The position numbers and the translations under genes are program-made. Below the pieces are notes generated by a model. The model ran no database searches, was not told the origin of the DNA, and saw only the letters and a program-made list of their open reading frames with translations. 16,802 nucleotides of DNA, taken from assembly GCA_030831885.1 (NCBI GenBank), contig JAURKF010000094.1:1-16802 (forward strand). The letters run 5' to 3'. The stretch's first letter is position 1. Each line of letters begins with the position of its first letter. Shown one piece after another: positions 13,901-16,802 of the stretch. Source of the stretch: Flavobacteriales bacterium (lineage in GTDB: Bacteria; Bacteroidota; Bacteroidia; Flavobacteriales; UA16).

Positions 13901-14597
13901 TAATCATCTGAAACGAATTGGTTTTATCACCGAAGTTAGGCCAGTAACCTACATCGATGTAGTTGATGTAAAGCGCTTCCGGCGTCAGCAGGTAGTACAA
14001 ATCACCACTTGCAGCAAAATCGAAATCTGTCCAAAATCCTGCGATGTGGTTGTATTGCTGATTGGTTTCCGTTCCGAGAGGATCCGGAAATGCTGAAGGA
14101 GTAAAGTCGATATATCCAGTATTTCCAAGCACAATCGTTCCCTTCGTTGTCAATACAACCTGATTGTAATTTGTTCCGAAGAAATTGAAATTCCAACCGA
14201 GGTTAATAGGAGCGCTATAATTATCCGTGCTATTGCCGGGGCTACCAGGCCATTGAATTGTGTTGGGATGAGTGTACTCGGACGTCGGTTCTATCCAGTA
14301 ACAATTCGACTCGCCCGAGGTTTGACTCGTCTTTTGCTGAGATAACGCCCGCTGGCTTTCGCGCTTCCACTCGGTCTTCAAACGGGCCACGCGGTCTGCA
14401 TTAAAACGTGGGTCCTTCGTAAAACGAACCCAGTCCTGCTTCGACATCTTTTGCAGGAATGTCTTGCTATACAACTCTTCCTCGGTCATCTTGGGTGAGT
14501 AGCGCGCATTGAAAGGGGCTGTATAGTAGTGCTCCTGAGCATTCAAGCCGCTGCCTAATAACCACGCAAATAGGCCAAGTAGTAAATATTTTCTCAT
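10998..14597 (-). CDS. Large CHU_C (T9SS type B) multidomain surface protein with a nidogen-like N-terminal domain
   Basis: A 1199-aa exported protein. The signal peptide (MRKYLLLGLFAWLLGSGLNA, cleavage near 20) is followed by a charged, helical segment (about 35-95, KMTEEELYSK..WKRESQRALSQQ). A nidogen-like region spans about 130-328 (LGWNFNFFGTNYNQVVLTTKGTIVLG, HIAGFWTDFDF, NSFQMIITPDGS, VQFVYLDMQF). A cadherin-like module (about 340-435) ends NVGTNTVTITATDNGIP. Ig/PKD-like repeats with paired cysteines fill about 438-600 and 730-1116, interrupted by an unassigned beta-rich block (about 605-730). The last 83 residues are CHU_C (IPNVFTPNGGQGNDSF, VFNRWGHKVYE, GTYWYVL, YKGTVEILR). This predicts T9SS export and surface display, probably as an adhesin. 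ATG 14597 is chosen over upstream in-frame starts because the signal peptide begins there and a promoter lies just upstream. No SprF-like partner is adjacent. Confidence 0.88.
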   Translation of the reverse strand: MRKYLLLGLFAWLLGSGLNAQEHYYTAPFNARYSPKMTEEELYSKTFLQKMSKQDWVRFTKDPRFNADRVARLKTEWKRESQRALSQQKTSQTSGESNCYWIEPTSEYTHPNTIQWPGSPGNSTDNYSAPINLGWNFNFFGTNYNQVVLTTKGTIVLGNTGYIDFTPSAFPDPLGTETNQQYNHIAGFWTDFDFAASGDLYYLLTPEALYINYIDVGYWPNFGDKTNSFQMIITPDGSNVIGGGNNVQFVYLDMQFVNSQISGATGGCQANNNFAVVGADRSSGTQHYAFGRFNLCNSTAWDGPYGVQPNNQDGVDWLDGRVIEFNTSVSNFVVNQPPVPIGEACDTITMCVGETFDFNLAFTSPEATQSTSITYTQSSSGFSATSTSGNAAVLNNAAFTASAANVGTNTVTITATDNGIPAASTVKTYTFIVEDIVPPPIEISGLLSICAGQVTELTATDGFDSYTWSNGSTGTTAEVTQPGTITVVGHYGFCSAEASVVIDVTPYFIPQLVGGNIPIEICPGIDTVVCVIGDYASYQWQISPGYDGEFVDGTPLDEACAQVTGNVNGNYEVLVTDEQGCQGFNIKLVTTSPSTPCPTNDDNNGIRCDGLQELDFCGYSVPPEDNLIIYALSTNQNGWQGSFINIYVYPADGGPVEEYFLTSFGALTLFDDIMIGAGDSVSIEYFANGNNFQGNSLWVINCGQNSPTIIPAPLTTGTIWSGASTCVASELDGTWTVTGPAGWNFSDPTQMTTTWTPTQYGTYELCFSNANCAYDYCYNIEYAQAPSINISPGLPIALCDVETAEQTAVVTDPSGNGTVSWTGPGITPSADGLSVVVGPYSNYTNSTITANITNACGTFSDSFNVSYQPDVPEPSLQDLPLCQNGSVTLDPIPSSQDNAALEYDWNPGNNTGSTLNVTTPGVYTVIVSNDCDQSNPASATVTGVVAATVTSAPPASILECDDDEVTLTVQYNNAVAYSASWQGPVDSQTATVVADQDGEYCYTVTDNIGCNTQTTGCVDIDISDAPVTSSGSPDLLALCPSECKALEVISNAENATITWSTNCNDFSINTTGAALSYCADNVPLSCLGEVVTLSATITNGCGSDVATWQIQSNACAVKIPNVFTPNGGQGNDSFEIEGLEKYNGADLKVFNRWGHKVYESDNYKNDWRANDLTEGTYWYVLVLPYGIKTEYKGTVEILR

Positions 14598-14650
14598 AGC
14601 TTGGATTGGTAAAATCAATTCTTTTTTAATACCTAAAAATTGTTGGTTCG

Positions 14651-14679
14651 CAAATATAATCTGTCTATCCACGCAGCAA
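14651..14679 (-). promoter_or_regulatory. Bacteroidota-type promoter upstream of the 1199-aa CHU_C gene
   Basis: On the minus strand TATATTTG (14658-14651) matches the -7 consensus TAnnTTTG exactly. A TTG (14679-14677) lies 18 nt upstream, within the normal spacing for the -33 TTTG element. Transcription would start near 14645, giving a leader of about 50 nt before the ATG at 14597. The rest of the 265-bp gap (14598-14862) shows no gene and no convincing terminator for the upstream gene. Confidence 0.55.
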
Positions 14680-14862
14680 GTACAGTAACCCTCCGTTTTC
14701 CACTACATGATGTCGAAGATTTTTTGCCGTGTTTTTCAGATGTAATTTTCGGTTTGGGCCGCATTAATAACCAATAACATTCAAATTAATGAGCGCTATA
14801 GAACGTTGGTGCCTTTTAGGCATTCGGGCAGTGCCACGTGAGAACAGAACAACCTAGCCTGT

Positions 14863-16802
14863 CTAACGCAAGATGAAAACGTTTCCCTCATAGGTTTTGG
14901 TCTTACCGGTCTGAAGAGAATCAACCTCTACTTTCCACAGGTAATAGCCATCTTGTACATAATACTTGCCCTCATCAAAACCACCCGTCCAGGCCTTTCC
15001 GACTTCCTCCGTGTAGAAAACAATCTCTCCCCATCGATCAAAAACCCAGAAACGATAGCTGCCGTCAAGCTCGCCATTGACCACCGGCAAAAACACATCA
15101 TTCAATCCATCTCCATCGGGAGTGAATGTGTTCGGAATGAAAACCTGTAGAATATTTTCTACAAACACGTCCTGGCAAAGCGTATCCAAACATCCGTATT
15201 CGTTACCTGCAGTTAGGCAAACAAGGTATGGATCGATGGATTCAATATCGGGGAATGTCCAAATTGGATTTGCCAGATTGCTTTCACCTGCATTATAAAA
15301 ATTCCAATAAATCGAATCTGCTCCGGCTGTTAAGTTCTGGAACTGAACCTCCCGATTCAAAATATCAACTGGCTGAGGACTCCAGGTGAAATCTACCTCG
15401 GGGTAGTTGCGAATTATGATAGGCGTTGAAAGGGTGTCAGAGGCGACACAGCCATATTCCGAAGTGATCGTAAGCGACGGATAAAAAATTCCCGGCATCG
15501 TATAAACAACAGAAGTATCGCCACAATACGACAGCTGGCTTCCATTGCCCAATGACCATACACACGTGCTCATGTCGGTGTAATTGGTATCAAGCAGAGA
15601 ATAGTAAAACCCAATTGTATCCGGATAGCACCCGCCAGCCTCGTCGGCATCCATGATAGGTTCAGGCGTATCATGAACTTTAACCCACAGTGTATCGGAA
15701 ATGAAAGTCAGAGGACATTGTTCATCAACGGCTCGTATGACGAACAAACGATCATAGAGAAAACACTGTGTAATGGTATCTTCAGATGCAATGAGTGTCG
15801 GAGTTAAATCCACTTCGTCATTCAGCTCGAACCACTGTACCAGCAAATTACCGGTGCCACCTGCTGCCAAGGCGGTGAGATCTTCGCATTCATACTGACA
15901 TGTGGTCAATGTATCGATCCCGTTCTGCACGAATAATGTAACATTCGATGAAATAGTACCAATGGCAGAAATCGTATCAGAGGAACAGCCCAATGCATCC
16001 AGCGCGTAGAAATAAACTACAGTGTCTTGTGATAGAGTAATCGTAAGCACCTGATTGGCCGACTCATTGGTGACGCCAATTGTACAACCCGAAGCCTCCG
16101 GACAACCGCTCCAGTAAGTTGTGAAATTACCCGCGCCTCCACTCACATCCGAATCAAACGTGATGGGATAATCCGGACAGCCAAGTATGGCAGGCGGATT
16201 GGCTTCAATAAAAATTTCCGGTGAGTCAGAATTGATTGTAAAAGTTGTATCAGTAGAGCACACCTGTCCGCTACTCAATAAAATATTTACGGTGAGTTCG
16301 TAGGTGCCAATTCCAAGATTTCCAAACACAAACGGTGCATCATCCGCAATCGCAATGACCTGCCCATTTTCACTAAGTACATACTGCGTTGCGTCCGGAT
16401 TATTGCCTTCCACTACACCATCCAGATCTGCATAGCAAAACGGATATTGCTGATCTGTATCGGCTGTTACAAATTCCTGCTCGCGCACATTAATCGTGAA
16501 GTCCACCGAAGTCTCACACCCTTGTTCATCTACTACCAGCAATGTGTGGTTTTCCGGATCATCAAAACATATAGGTGCGCTTGGGCTACTGCCATCTATT
16601 TCCGCTGTGTATGCATCGTTAAACGCGCCGGTCACATCGAACGAGATGTCTTGAGATATCTCATTAATACAGGTGCCATTACACATATCAGGAGGATAAA
16701 CCAAGTTGATAATTTCAATGGGGTCGTTCACCTGTATTGCGATGTTGCCAATTGAAGAACAGGTCACTGCGCCAAAGTCTTCCGTAGCGGTAACCTCAAA
16801 TA
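14863..16802 (-). CDS. CHU_C (T9SS type B) surface protein, 5' end beyond the window
   Basis: The visible C-terminal 645 residues are open to the right edge with no stop (the first visible residues read FEVTATEDFGAVTCSSIG), so the gene starts outside the window; a GTG at 16767 is an internal codon. The protein consists of repeated Ig/PKD-like modules rich in Cys pairs (for example GCPDYPITF, GCYPDTIGF, EYGCVASDTL). A PKD-like unit (PEVDFTWSPQPVDILNREVQF..WNF) precedes the final 93-residue CHU_C domain (IPNTFTPDGDGLNDVFLP, FWVFDRWGEIVF, GYYLWKVEV, YEGNVFILR). It is predicted to be exported and displayed by T9SS as an adhesin-like or structural protein. It lies upstream of another CHU_C gene in the same direction, but the two differ in domain make-up, and a promoter lies between them. 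Confidence 0.88.
   Translation of the reverse strand, partial: FEVTATEDFGAVTCSSIGNIAIQVNDPIEIINLVYPPDMCNGTCINEISQDISFDVTGAFNDAYTAEIDGSSPSAPICFDDPENHTLLVVDEQGCETSVDFTINVREQEFVTADTDQQYPFCYADLDGVVEGNNPDATQYVLSENGQVIAIADDAPFVFGNLGIGTYELTVNILLSSGQVCSTDTTFTINSDSPEIFIEANPPAILGCPDYPITFDSDVSGGAGNFTTYWSGCPEASGCTIGVTNESANQVLTITLSQDTVVYFYALDALGCSSDTISAIGTISSNVTLFVQNGIDTLTTCQYECEDLTALAAGGTGNLLVQWFELNDEVDLTPTLIASEDTITQCFLYDRLFVIRAVDEQCPLTFISDTLWVKVHDTPEPIMDADEAGGCYPDTIGFYYSLLDTNYTDMSTCVWSLGNGSQLSYCGDTSVVYTMPGIFYPSLTITSEYGCVASDTLSTPIIIRNYPEVDFTWSPQPVDILNREVQFQNLTAGADSIYWNFYNAGESNLANPIWTFPDIESIDPYLVCLTAGNEYGCLDTLCQDVFVENILQVFIPNTFTPDGDGLNDVFLPVVNGELDGSYRFWVFDRWGEIVFYTEEVGKAWTGGFDEGKYYVQDGYYLWKVEVDSLQTGKTKTYEGNVFILR

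Noticed and set aside
14805..14840. Inverted and direct repeats of GTGCC/AGGCA after the partial CHU_C gene
   Set aside because: Only a 5-bp stem (TGCCT/AGGCA) without a T-tract; not a credible terminator.
16765..16767. GTG at 16767 as the start of the right-edge CHU_C gene
   Set aside because: The same frame stays open to 16802 with Ig-like sequence (FEVTATEDFGAVTCSS), so this is an internal valine codon.

Overview
The window comes from a member of the Bacteroidota, most likely a Flavobacteriales-type marine or freshwater bacterium. The evidence is three proteins with the gliding-motility-associated C-terminal domain (CHU_C, type B sorting signal), one with a type A type IX secretion (T9SS) sorting domain, a PorP/SprF-family outer-membrane protein, promoter-like boxes of the Bacteroidota form TAnnTTTG, and almost no recognisable Shine-Dalgarno sequences. 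Genus and species cannot be told from the sequence.

Layout. Positions 1-115 hold the 3' part of tRNA-Asn(GTT) and its terminator. Positions 120-1034 are an accessory patch: a small stand-alone GIY-YIG endonuclease (335-646) with short palindromic repeats on both sides. The repeats share a 12-nt core, GAGCGNAGNCGA, while their flanking arms differ in sequence but stay complementary. On the right they have been amplified into a 22-bp and a 64-bp tandem array. Next comes a minus-strand block: hemW (5072 to 3939), a cyclase-family hydrolase overlapping it by 4 bp (3942 to 3178), and an Ig-repeat T9SS cargo protein (3097 to 1094). Divergent from hemW is a plus-strand biotin carrier protein (5112-5612), followed by a tight cluster of a small CHU_C protein, its PorP/SprF-like partner and a MmcQ/YjbR protein (5715-8033). 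After that come a conserved hypothetical gene and rsmI (8091-9461). radA faces rsmI on the minus strand (10929 to 9568). Upstream of radA, separated from it by a strong terminator, is a 1199-aa CHU_C surface protein (14597 to 10998). Upstream of that is the 3' part of another large CHU_C protein that runs off the right edge (16802 to 14863).

How the genes fit together. Housekeeping genes (tRNA-Asn, hemW, biotin carrier, rsmI, radA) are interleaved with T9SS cell-surface genes. The 5715/6760 pair looks like a type B cargo with its dedicated SprF-like outer-membrane partner. The two large CHU_C proteins have no such partner in view.

The most unusual signal is the repeat family around the GIY-YIG gene: a constant core, covarying arms, overlap with the gene's stop codon, and position next to a tRNA. 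This is what a REP-like repeat associated with a stand-alone nuclease might look like. A second signal is that several genes have a promoter -7-like box only 4-5 nt before the ATG, which suggests leaderless transcription.
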